Origin: Pseudomonadota bacterium | GTDB lineage: Bacteria > Pseudomonadota > Gammaproteobacteria > Burkholderiales > Burkholderiaceae_D | DNA: 5,407 bases | Assembly: GCA_023420795.1 (NCBI GenBank) | Contig: JAEZVM010000017.1 | Span: 1 to 5,407, forward strand | Reading direction: 5' to 3' | In this document: piece after piece, positions 1-5,407 of the stretch | Layout of the letters: every line of letters begins with the position of its first letter | Position numbering within the stretch: position 1 is the first letter of the stretch | Position numbers and translations under genes: made by a program | Notes under the pieces: model-generated | Database searches by the model: none | What the model was told of the DNA's origin: nothing | What the model saw: the letters and a program-made list of their open reading frames with translations, nothing else

Positions 1-487
1 CGTCATGCTCGCCGATGTCGGCCTTGGCCGCCGGCGTGAAGATCGGGGTAGCCAGCTTGTCTGCCTGGCGCAGGCCCGGCGGCAATGCGATGCCGCAGAT
101 CGCGCCGGTCGCCTGATAGTCCTTCCATCCGGAGCCGATGATGTAGCCGCGCACCACCGCCTCCACCAGGATCGGCTTGAGGCGCTTGGCGACCACCGCG
201 CGACCGCGCACCTGCTCCACCTCGTCTTCCCGCACCACCGATTCCGGCGCAATTCCCGTCAGGTGATTGGGCACGATGTCGCCCAGCTTGTCGAACCAGA
301 AATTCGACATCTGGTTCAGCACCTTGCCTTTGCCGGGGATCGGCTCGTTCATCACCACGTCGAAAGCCGACAGGCGGTCGGTGGTCACGATCAGAATCTT
401 GTCGTCGCCGACGGCATAATTGTCGCGAACCTTGCCGCGGCCGAGCAGCGGAAGAGACTGAATAGTGGAGTGGTAGAGGCTGGTCAT
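1..487 (-). CDS. purC: SAICAR synthetase (phosphoribosylaminoimidazole-succinocarboxamide synthase), N-terminal part; 3' end outside window
   Basis: The visible 162 residues begin MTSLYHSTIQ and match the ATP-dependent ligase that joins aspartate to CAIR to give SAICAR in cytoplasmic purine biosynthesis. Visible motifs are GKVRDNY (18-24) of the nucleotide-binding N-terminal lobe, TDRLSAFDV (36-44), the SAICAR synthetase signature region KPILVEAVVRGYIIGSG (about 104-120), and TPIFTPAAKADIGEHD at the visible end. The frame stays open to the window edge. The family is usually about 240-300 residues, so roughly half is present; the second signature, near the C-terminus, is not covered. The ATG at 487-485 is preceded by GGAAAG (492-497) at 4-nt spacing. 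The gene lies 71 nt after fba, with a terminator-like hairpin between them, so it may not simply be the last gene of the glycolytic run. Identity is near certain from the motifs; its regulation is inferred. Confidence 0.96.
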   Translation of the reverse strand, partial: MTSLYHSTIQSLPLLGRGKVRDNYAVGDDKILIVTTDRLSAFDVVMNEPIPGKGKVLNQMSNFWFDKLGDIVPNHLTGIAPESVVREDEVEQVRGRAVVAKRLKPILVEAVVRGYIIGSGWKDYQATGAICGIALPPGLRQADKLATPIFTPAAKADIGEHD

Positions 488-497
488 GAGGCTTTCC

Positions 498-536
498 AAA
501 AAGCTAACCGGCGGGTGTGTGGACACGCCGCCGGTT
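498..536 (-). terminator. Putative intrinsic terminator or attenuator between fba and purC
   Basis: Read on the minus strand, AACCGGCGG (536-528) pairs perfectly with CCGCCGGTT (514-506). The helix continues with GTGT (526-523) against ACAC (518-515) after one bulged base (527), leaving a 4-nt loop. This gives a 13-bp GC-rich stem. Three nucleotides later comes a run of five T (502-498), which leads straight into the GGAAAG ribosome binding site of purC. Hairpin plus T-run is the form of a Rho-independent terminator, although the 3-nt gap and short T-run make it only moderate. The plus-strand side has no T-run directly after the stem, so the minus orientation is favoured. It could end the pgk-pyk-fba transcript or tune purC expression. 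Confidence 0.6.
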
Positions 537-558
537 CGTTTATTTCCGACGCTAAATT

Positions 559-1623
559 TTACTGCACGATCTGCGCGAGCTCGCCTTTTTTGTACTTCTC
601 GGCGATCTTTTCCAGCGAAATCGGCTTGATCTTCGGTGCCTGGCCTTCGCAACCGAAAGCGAGGAAACGCGACTTGCAAACCGCCTTCGCTGCTTCGCGC
701 GCCGGCTTCAGGTATTCGCGCGGGTCGAACTTCGACGGGTTCTCGACGAAGAAGCGGCGGATTGCGCCGGTCATCGCGAGACGGATGTCAGTGTCGATGT
801 TGATCTTGCGTACACCGTGCTTGATGCCTTCCTGGATCTCCTCGACCGGCACGCCATAGGTTTCCTTCATGTCGCCGCCGAACTGGCGGATTTCGGCCAG
901 CAATTCCTGCGGCACCGACGAGGAACCGTGCATCACCAGATGGGTATTCGGAATGCGCGCATGGATTTCCTTGATGCGCTCGATCGCGAGGATGTCGCCG
1001 GTCGGCTTGCGCGAGAACTTGTATGCGCCGTGCGAGGTGCCGATCGCGATCGCGAGTGCGTCGCACTGGGTCAGCTTGACGAAGTCTGCGGCCTGGTTCA
1101 CGTCGGTCAGCAGCTGCTCGCGGGTCATCGTGCCTTCCGCGCCGTGGCCGTCTTCCTTGTCGCCCTTCATGGTTTCCAGCGACCCGAGCACGCCCAGCTC
1201 CGCCTCGACGGTGACGCCGATCGCGTGCGAGAACTCGACCACCTTGCGCGACACTTCGACGTTGTATTCGTAGCTGGCGACCGACTTGCCGTCTTCCATC
1301 AGCGAGCCGTCCATCATCACCGAGGTGAAGCCGGACTTGATAGCGGCCATGCAGACCGCCGGCGACTGGCCGTGGTCCTGATGCATCACGACCGGGATGT
1401 GAGGATAGGCTTCGACCGCCGCTTCGATCAGGTGGCGCAGGAAGGCTTCGCCGGCATATTTGCGGGCGCCTGCGGATGCCTGCATGATCACCGGTGCGCC
1501 GACTTCATCGGCGGCCTGCATGATCGCGGTGACCTGTTCCAGGTTGTTGACGTTGAATGCCGGCAGACCGTAGCCGTTTTCGGCAGCATGGTCGAGCAAT
1601 TGGCGCATGGATACGAGAGGCAT
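559..1623 (-). CDS. fba: Class II (zinc-dependent) fructose-1,6-bisphosphate aldolase, CbbA-like
   Basis: The 354-residue protein reversibly cleaves fructose-1,6-bisphosphate to dihydroxyacetone phosphate and glyceraldehyde-3-phosphate in the cytoplasm. Class II features are visible: HQDHG (81-85), with the expected catalytic Asp83 and zinc ligand His84; EAELG (140-144); GTSHGAY (195-201) with His198; MHGSSS (231-236) with His232; and the phosphate-binding NIDTD (275-279). Length and motifs fit the longer CbbA/Calvin-type subgroup used for glycolysis by many betaproteobacteria, rather than E. coli FbaA. The start at MPLVSMRQ is chosen because GGAGA (1633-1629) sits 5 nt upstream of this ATG. 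An in-frame TTG four codons earlier overlaps that ribosome binding site and is unlikely to be used. pyk ends 28 nt upstream, so co-transcription with pyk is likely. Tagatose-bisphosphate aldolase is a related alternative, disfavoured by length and context. Confidence 0.96.
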   Translation of the reverse strand: MPLVSMRQLLDHAAENGYGLPAFNVNNLEQVTAIMQAADEVGAPVIMQASAGARKYAGEAFLRHLIEAAVEAYPHIPVVMHQDHGQSPAVCMAAIKSGFTSVMMDGSLMEDGKSVASYEYNVEVSRKVVEFSHAIGVTVEAELGVLGSLETMKGDKEDGHGAEGTMTREQLLTDVNQAADFVKLTQCDALAIAIGTSHGAYKFSRKPTGDILAIERIKEIHARIPNTHLVMHGSSSVPQELLAEIRQFGGDMKETYGVPVEEIQEGIKHGVRKINIDTDIRLAMTGAIRRFFVENPSKFDPREYLKPAREAAKAVCKSRFLAFGCEGQAPKIKPISLEKIAEKYKKGELAQIVQ

Positions 1624-1628
1624 GGCAG

Positions 1629-1633
1629 TCTCC
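1629..1633 (-). promoter_or_regulatory. Ribosome binding site of fba that fixes the start codon
   Basis: The minus strand reads TTGGAGACTGCC directly before the ATG at 1623. GGAGA is an anti-16S match at 5-nt spacing from that ATG. Because it overlaps the upstream in-frame TTG, it rules that TTG out as the normal start. The run before it is U-rich in the mRNA (1634-1651). Confidence 0.75.
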
Positions 1634-1651
1634 AAAAAACAAAAAAGAAAA

Positions 1652-3085
1652 TTAGTATTCGCCGATCTTCATGATCTTCAGGGCGTTGGTGCCGCCGACC
1701 TGGCCCATCGGTTCGCCCCAGGTGACGACAATCATGTCACCTTTCTGCACGACGCCTTTAGCGAGGAGCAAATCCTGCGCGGCTTTCAGCACGGCTTCGC
1801 GATCCGACGAATGCGCCAGTTCGAATGTAGTCACATTGCGGTAGAGCGCGGCCTTGCGCTGCGTCTGCAGGATCGGCGTGATCGCATAAATCGGAATGTC
1901 GATGCTGTGCCGGCTCATCCACAGCGCGGTCGAGCCCGATTCGGTCAGCGCGGCAATCGCCTTCACGCGCAGGTGATGTGCGGTAAACAGCGCGCCGTAC
2001 GCAATCGACTGATCGATACGGGTAAAGGTTGCGTTAAGGAAGTCGGCATCGAGCTTCACCACATCAGACTTCTCGGCTTCCATGCAGATCGCCGCCATCG
2101 CTTCCACCGTCTCGACCGGATACTTGCCGGACGCGGTTTCGGCTGAGGTCATCACCGCATCGGTACCATCCAGCACCGCGTTGGCGACATCGGACACTTC
2201 CGCGCGCGTCGGCACCGCATTGACGATCATCGATTCCATCATCTGCGTCGCCGTAATCGCAACCTTGTTGGACGCGCGCGCCATCTTGATCATGCGCTTT
2301 TGCAGCGCCGGCACCGCAGCATTACCGACTTCCACCGCCAGGTCACCACGCGCAACCATGATGCCGTCGGATGCATCGAGGATGTCCTGCAGCGCAGGAA
2401 TCGCTTCTGCGCGCTCGATCTTCGCAATCATCTGCGGCTTGTGCCGGGTCGCCTCGCCGGCGATGTTCGCCAGCTGGCGCGCCATCACCATGTCGGTCGC
2501 ATTCTTCGGGAACGACACCGCGATGTAGTCGGCCTGAAAGCTCATCGCCGTCTTGATGTCTTCCATGTCCTTGGCCGTGAGCGCCGGCGCCGACAGGCCG
2601 CCGCCGAGGCGATTGATGCCCTTGTTGTTGGACAGCTCGCCGCCGATCTTAACGGTGGTGTGGATCGCACTGCCCACCACCGAGTCCACCACCAGCACGA
2701 TCAGGCCATCGTTCAGCAGCAGCACATCGCCCGCGCGCAGATCACGCGGCAACTCCTTGTAGTCGAGGCCGACCTGCGCCTGATTGCCGAGTTCGCAATT
2801 GGCATCCAGGACAAACTTGCTGCCGTTCTCAAGAAAAATCTTGCCGTTCTCGAACTTGCCGATGCGGATCTTCGGCCCCTGCAAGTCGGCCATGATCGCG
2901 ACTTCGCGTCCGCATTCCGCCGCCGCCTTGCGCACCATCGCAGCGCGGTCGATATGATCCTGCGCCTTGCCGTGCGAGAAATTCAGGCGCACGACGTTTA
3001 CACCGGCCCGGATCATTCTGACGAGGATTTCCGGATCGCTCGATGCAGGACCGATGGTGGCGACAATTTTGGTGGCTCTGATCAT
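1652..3085 (-). CDS. pyk: Pyruvate kinase, PykA-type
   Basis: The 477-residue protein transfers phosphate from phosphoenolpyruvate to ADP, the last glycolytic step, in the cytoplasm. In order it shows TKIVATIGPAS (5-15), RLNFSHG (33-39) with nucleotide and cation ligands, DLQGPKIR (67-74), an inserted beta-barrel B domain (about 70-165), the active-site signature MIAKIERAEA (219-228) with catalytic Lys222 and metal ligand Glu224, ARGDLAVE (245-252) with metal ligand Asp248, ITATQMMESM (277-286), and a C-terminal allosteric-type domain (about 345-477). The length matches PykA (about 480) and there is no PEP-utiliser extension. Lys72 in GPKIR, instead of Glu in GPEIR, is the form linked to potassium-independent enzymes. 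The ATG at 3085 has AAGGG (3097-3093) at 7-nt spacing. It follows pgk by 60 nt and precedes fba by 28 nt. Confidence 0.97.
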   Translation of the reverse strand: MIRATKIVATIGPASSDPEILVRMIRAGVNVVRLNFSHGKAQDHIDRAAMVRKAAAECGREVAIMADLQGPKIRIGKFENGKIFLENGSKFVLDANCELGNQAQVGLDYKELPRDLRAGDVLLLNDGLIVLVVDSVVGSAIHTTVKIGGELSNNKGINRLGGGLSAPALTAKDMEDIKTAMSFQADYIAVSFPKNATDMVMARQLANIAGEATRHKPQMIAKIERAEAIPALQDILDASDGIMVARGDLAVEVGNAAVPALQKRMIKMARASNKVAITATQMMESMIVNAVPTRAEVSDVANAVLDGTDAVMTSAETASGKYPVETVEAMAAICMEAEKSDVVKLDADFLNATFTRIDQSIAYGALFTAHHLRVKAIAALTESGSTALWMSRHSIDIPIYAITPILQTQRKAALYRNVTTFELAHSSDREAVLKAAQDLLLAKGVVQKGDMIVVTWGEPMGQVGGTNALKIMKIGEY

Positions 3086-3117
3086 TTGAAAACCCTTGAT
3101 GAGCGGCGGACGGTGGC

Positions 3118-3139
3118 GCGACGCGACATTGCGCGTCGC
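3118..3139 (-). repeat. Strong GC-rich hairpin between pgk and pyk, without U-tract
   Basis: On the minus strand GCGACGCG (3139-3132) and CGCGTCGC (3125-3118) form a perfect 8-bp stem around a 6-nt loop (3131-3126), starting 6 nt after the pgk stop codon. What follows is CCACCG rather than a T-run, on either strand, so it does not look like an intrinsic terminator. A hairpin in this place could protect the 3' end of an upstream message, mark a processing site or act as a pause. None of these is shown by the sequence alone. Confidence 0.55.
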
Positions 3140-3145
3140 CGCGAT

Positions 3146-4339
3146 TTACTTTGCTGCGCGCTGCAGCAGGATATCGACTGCCGGCAGCGTTTTTCCTTCC
3201 AGGAATTCGAGGAAGGCGCCACCACCGGTCGAGATATAACCGACCTTGTCGGCAATGTTGTACTTCGCGATCGCAGCCAGCGTATCGCCGCCGCCGGCAA
3301 TCGAGAATCCCTTGGACTCGGCAATCGCCATTGCCAGCGTCTTCGTGCCTTCGCCGAACTGGTCGAATTCGAACACACCGACCGGGCCGTTCCAGACGAT
3401 GGTGCCGGCCTGCGCGATCTGCTGCGCGAGCTGCGCGGCAGTCTTCGGACCGATGTCGAGGATCATGTCGTCGTCCGCCACATCCTTCACATCCTTGATG
3501 GTCGCCGCGGCAGTCGCAGAAAACTCCTTCGCGCATACCACATCGACCGGAATCGGCACCGATGCGCCGCGCTTGGCCATCATGTCGATGATCGCTTTCG
3601 CCTCGTTGAGCAGATCGGGTTCGGCCAGCGATTTGCCGATCTTCAGGCCGGCCGCCAACATGAAGGTATTGGCGATGCCACCGCCGACGATCAGGTTATC
3701 GACCTTGTCGGCTAGAGATTTCAGGATAGTCAGTTTGGTCGAGACTTTCGACCCCGCGACGATCGCCGCCAGCGGACGGGCCGGCTGGCCGAGCGCCTTG
3801 CCGAGTGCATCGAGTTCCGCTGCCAGCAGCGGGCCTGCACACGCGACCGGCGCGAACTTCGCAATGCCGTGCGTGGTCGCTTCTGCGCGGTGGGCGGTGC
3901 CGAAGGCATCGTTGACATACACATCGCACAGCTTCGCCATCTTTTGCGCGAGTTCGTCGCTGTTCTTTTTCTCGCCCTTGTTGACGCGGCAGTTTTCCAG
4001 CAACACGACCTGGCCAGGCGCGACATCGACGCCATCCACCCAGTTCTGCTTCAACTCGACCGGCTTGCCGAGCAACTCGGACAGACGCTTTGCGATCGGC
4101 GCGAGCGAATCTTCCTGCTTGAACTCGCCTTCGGTCGGACGGCCAAGGTGCGACGTCACCATGACTGCGGCACCGGCCTGCAGCGCCTGCTGGATCGCCG
4201 GCACCGATGCGCGGATGCGCGTGTCTTCGGTGATGTTGCCGGCATCGTCTTGCGGAACGTTGAGATCGGCGCGGATGAAGACGCGTTTGCCCTGGAGTTG
4301 GTTGCGTGCGATGAGGTCGCTCAATCGGTTGAATTGCAT
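3146..4339 (-). CDS. pgk: Phosphoglycerate kinase
   Basis: This is a complete 397-residue enzyme of usual bacterial length that transfers phosphate between 1,3-bisphosphoglycerate and ADP in the cytoplasm. The N-terminal substrate lobe shows RADLNVPQDD (23-32), the basic-patch SHLGRPT (63-69), LLENCRVNKGEKKN (113-126) and NDAFGTAHRAEATTHG (143-158). The C-terminal nucleotide lobe shows GSKVSTK (196-202), GGGIANTF (219-226), WNGPVGVFE (316-324), the ADP-phosphate loop GGGDT (349-353) and STGGGAFLEFLEG (370-382). No key motif is missing. The ATG at 4339 is chosen because the protein begins with the normal family N-terminus MQFNRLSDLI. The Shine-Dalgarno match just before it is poor. It lies 73 nt after azlD, in a gap with a possible promoter, and probably heads the pgk-pyk-fba group. 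Confidence 0.98.
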   Translation of the reverse strand: MQFNRLSDLIARNQLQGKRVFIRADLNVPQDDAGNITEDTRIRASVPAIQQALQAGAAVMVTSHLGRPTEGEFKQEDSLAPIAKRLSELLGKPVELKQNWVDGVDVAPGQVVLLENCRVNKGEKKNSDELAQKMAKLCDVYVNDAFGTAHRAEATTHGIAKFAPVACAGPLLAAELDALGKALGQPARPLAAIVAGSKVSTKLTILKSLADKVDNLIVGGGIANTFMLAAGLKIGKSLAEPDLLNEAKAIIDMMAKRGASVPIPVDVVCAKEFSATAAATIKDVKDVADDDMILDIGPKTAAQLAQQIAQAGTIVWNGPVGVFEFDQFGEGTKTLAMAIAESKGFSIAGGGDTLAAIAKYNIADKVGYISTGGGAFLEFLEGKTLPAVDILLQRAAK

Positions 4340-4367
4340 GGCTGCCAGACAAGAATTGAAAGAATGG

Positions 4368-4413
4368 AAAAACCGCTATTTTACCGCAGCACACCCCGCG
4401 AAAGAACGGTTTT
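4368..4413 (-). repeat. Long-loop inverted repeat between azlD and pgk
   Basis: On the minus strand AAAACCG (4413-4407), which begins in the azlD stop codon, is complementary to CGGTTTT (4375-4369), followed by one more T (4368). The 31-nt interval between the arms has no convincing inner helix. The AAAACCG/CGGTTTT arms with the T-rich end resemble a weak bidirectional terminator for azlD, but the loop is long for that. The arms may also pair by chance. Low confidence as a functional element. Confidence 0.25.
4378..4383 (-). promoter_or_regulatory. Possible sigma-70 -10 box for pgk
   Basis: The minus strand reads GGTAAAATAGCGG, containing TAAAAT, one mismatch from the TATAAT consensus. It lies 38 nt upstream of the pgk ATG, which would give a leader of about 30 nt. 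The hexamer at 17-nt spacing upstream is TTCTTT, a poor -35 match, so the call rests on the -10 hexamer and its position at the head of a likely operon. Confidence 0.35.
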
Positions 4414-4736
4414 CACAACATGACGCGCAGCAAACTGTACAGTGTCATTCCCGCAATAATCGTTGCAAGAAGGTGGCGCGTCATCACGAAAAACAGCGCG
4501 GCGCCGAGTCCCGCAACCAGCTTCGGATTCATCCACGTCAGATGCATCGCGCCATCGGCCAAGACCAGATCGGGAATAACGATCGCCGCCAGTGCAGCAG
4601 CCGGTGCGTAGCGCAGCGCATGCTGCACCTTTTCCGGCAGCTTGACCGCATGCCCCAAAAAGAAGAAGGAGCTCCGCGTCAGGATGGTTGCAACAGTCAA
4701 TAAAACAATCGTCAGCCAAATATCGCCTGCGCTCAT
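4413..4736 (-). CDS. azlD: AzlD-family membrane protein, small subunit of branched-chain amino acid exporter
   Basis: The protein is 107 residues, the usual AzlD size, and almost entirely hydrophobic. Likely membrane segments lie at about 6-27, 44-60 and 73-102. Family features are TRSSFFFLG (20-28) after the first segment and the LP...ALRYAPAAALAAIVIPDL stretch (33-57). In the characterised pairs (B. subtilis AzlCD, E. coli YgaZH, C. glutamicum BrnFE) this small subunit works with AzlC in the inner membrane to export branched-chain amino acids, and in some cases methionine. The ATG overlaps the azlC stop codon (ATGA), and a good AAGAAGGG site lies inside azlC (4750-4743, 6-nt spacing). The two are therefore translationally coupled. 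Substrate cannot be read from the sequence. Confidence 0.92.
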   Translation of the reverse strand: MSAGDIWLTIVLLTVATILTRSSFFFLGHAVKLPEKVQHALRYAPAAALAAIVIPDLVLADGAMHLTWMNPKLVAGLGAALFFVMTRHLLATIIAGMTLYSLLRVML

Positions 4737-5407
4737 TTGCGGCCCTTCTTGTCCAGATAAACATCAACCATCATCGCTGCGATCATGCCGACAAACACTG
4801 CGAGCAACAGGCCCAGCCGATACGGCAATGCGGCCGCAGCAACGGCAACAGATCCCGCCACCACTACACCCACCAGCGCAGCGGAATTGACGATAAGGGG
4901 AATCGTAATTGCCAGTAATGCAAGCGTGCCCGCAAAACCGATACCCCACTCCTGCGGAATCCAGCCGGCCAGCAGAATGCCCGCAACCGAGCCCGCCTGC
5001 CACGCGCACCAGTTCGTGTAGCCAATGCCTTTGAAGAAGTTGACCTTACCTTCTGTCTGCATCACCGTTGCAGCAGGAAAGCGCTGCGGGAACAGCGCCA
5101 TCGTGATGTCCGCATTGAAGTAACCGTGCCACACCCGCCTGTACCACGGGAGATGCCCGAAGTGCGGCCCAATCGCCGCCGCGAAAATCACGAATCGAAG
5201 ATTCACCACCATCGCAGTGATGAATACCACCCAGATCGGTGCATTGGCGACGATCAGCGGCACCGAAGCGAGCTGCGCCGATCCGGCGAAGACGAGAAAG
5301 GTCATCCCAAGCGACTGCCAGACCGTCAGCCCCGTCTTCACCATCGCCATGCCGGTCACCATGCCCCACGCAAAGATGCCGGGCATGGCCGGCGCGAATG
5401 CCTTGAA
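4733..5407 (-). CDS. azlC: AzlC-family permease, large subunit of branched-chain amino acid exporter; 5' end outside window
   Basis: The reading frame is open to the right window edge, with 224 residues plus stop visible. The ATG at 5386 is internal: in-frame codons FKAFAPA precede it, and the family normally has more N-terminal sequence (about 230-260 residues in all). Hydrophobic segments recur through the protein. Family landmarks are TFLVFAGSAQLAS (visible residues 36-48), NLRFVIFAAAIGPHF (69-83) and WCAWQAGSVAG (133-143), with a basic cytoplasmic tail YLDKKGRK. The position where many relatives carry a TDE-like acidic motif here reads FNADITMALF (97-106), so this may be a divergent subgroup. 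It is the inner-membrane partner of AzlD, with which it overlaps by 4 nt. Amino acid export is inferred from the family. Confidence 0.9.
   Translation of the reverse strand, partial: FKAFAPAMPGIFAWGMVTGMAMVKTGLTVWQSLGMTFLVFAGSAQLASVPLIVANAPIWVVFITAMVVNLRFVIFAAAIGPHFGHLPWYRRVWHGYFNADITMALFPQRFPAATVMQTEGKVNFFKGIGYTNWCAWQAGSVAGILLAGWIPQEWGIGFAGTLALLAITIPLIVNSAALVGVVVAGSVAVAAAALPYRLGLLLAVFVGMIAAMMVDVYLDKKGRK

Noticed and set aside
583..592. A6 run near the fba 3' end as a possible frameshift site
   Set aside because: It encodes Lys-Lys in a lysine-rich C-terminal tail. The frame continues to a normal stop at family length and no downstream structure in a shifted frame supports recoding.
5..859. 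Plus-strand open frame (284 codons) opposite purC and the end of fba
   Set aside because: It crosses purC, the terminator-like hairpin and the fba 3' end. Its composition is that of an antisense shadow.
1041..1055. Tandem GATCGC palindromes resembling the HIP1 octamer GCGATCGC
   Set aside because: They fall inside fba and are explained by Ala-Ile-Ala-Ile codons in a GC-rich genome. No iteration is seen elsewhere in the window.
1633..1635. Upstream in-frame TTG start for fba (four extra residues)
   Set aside because: It overlaps the GGAGA ribosome binding site that serves the ATG at 1623, and the family N-terminus begins at MPLVSMRQ.
817..1674. Plus-strand open frame (285 codons) opposite fba
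   Set aside because: Antisense shadow of a well-conserved aldolase, with His/Arg/Asp-rich composition and no motif.
1634..1680. Intrinsic terminator after pyk
   Set aside because: The T-tract is present, but the only nearby stem is a 4-bp GATC/GATC pairing inside the pyk end, too weak for a terminator.
2300..3715. Long plus-strand open frame (471 codons) opposite pyk and pgk
   Set aside because: It lies antisense to two unmistakable enzyme genes, is rich in Arg/His/Asp as expected from reverse-phase reading of GC-rich codons, and shows no family motif.
3246..4703. Long plus-strand open frame (485 codons) opposite pgk and azlD
   Set aside because: It spans two real genes and their intergenic gap, has low-complexity Ser/Ala-rich composition and no recognisable domain. 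It is a mirror of the coding bias.

Overview
The window looks like ordinary chromosomal housekeeping DNA from a betaproteobacterium, most likely an Oxalobacteraceae-type organism (Herminiimonas/Herbaspirillum/Collimonas group). That placement is inferred from the GC-rich coding style, the protein character of Pgk, PykA-type pyruvate kinase and CbbA-type aldolase, and a gene order familiar from that group. It has not been tested by a search. All six genes I can support lie on the minus strand, so the biological order runs from the right end of the window to the left: azlC (5' end missing) - azlD - pgk - pyk - fba - purC (3' end missing).

Right end (about 4413-5407): azlC and azlD are a translationally coupled pair (ATGA overlap). 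They encode the two membrane subunits of a branched-chain amino acid exporter of the AzlCD/YgaZH/BrnFE type. A 73-nt gap (4340-4412) separates azlD from pgk. It holds a possible -10 box for pgk and an inverted repeat that starts at the azlD stop codon.

Centre (559-4339): three carbon-metabolism genes follow one another closely: phosphoglycerate kinase, pyruvate kinase and class II fructose-bisphosphate aldolase. The pgk-pyk gap is 60 nt and carries a strong GC-rich hairpin without a U-tract. The pyk-fba gap is only 28 nt and is very U-rich in the mRNA. Aldolase splits fructose-1,6-bisphosphate (or makes it in gluconeogenesis). Phosphoglycerate kinase and pyruvate kinase are the two substrate-level phosphorylation steps of lower glycolysis.

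Left end (1-487): the first 162 codons of purC, SAICAR synthetase of purine biosynthesis, start 71 nt after fba. That gap contains the best intrinsic-terminator candidate in the window. Its hairpin and T5 run end immediately before the purC ribosome binding site, so purC is either separately transcribed or fed by read-through.

No mobile element, CRISPR array, tRNA/rRNA, phage or defence gene was seen, and no stretch over 300 bases lacks a gene. I found no previously undescribed system. The points worth a second look are regulatory (intergenic hairpins and leaders) and one residue-level prediction about the cation requirement of pyruvate kinase.
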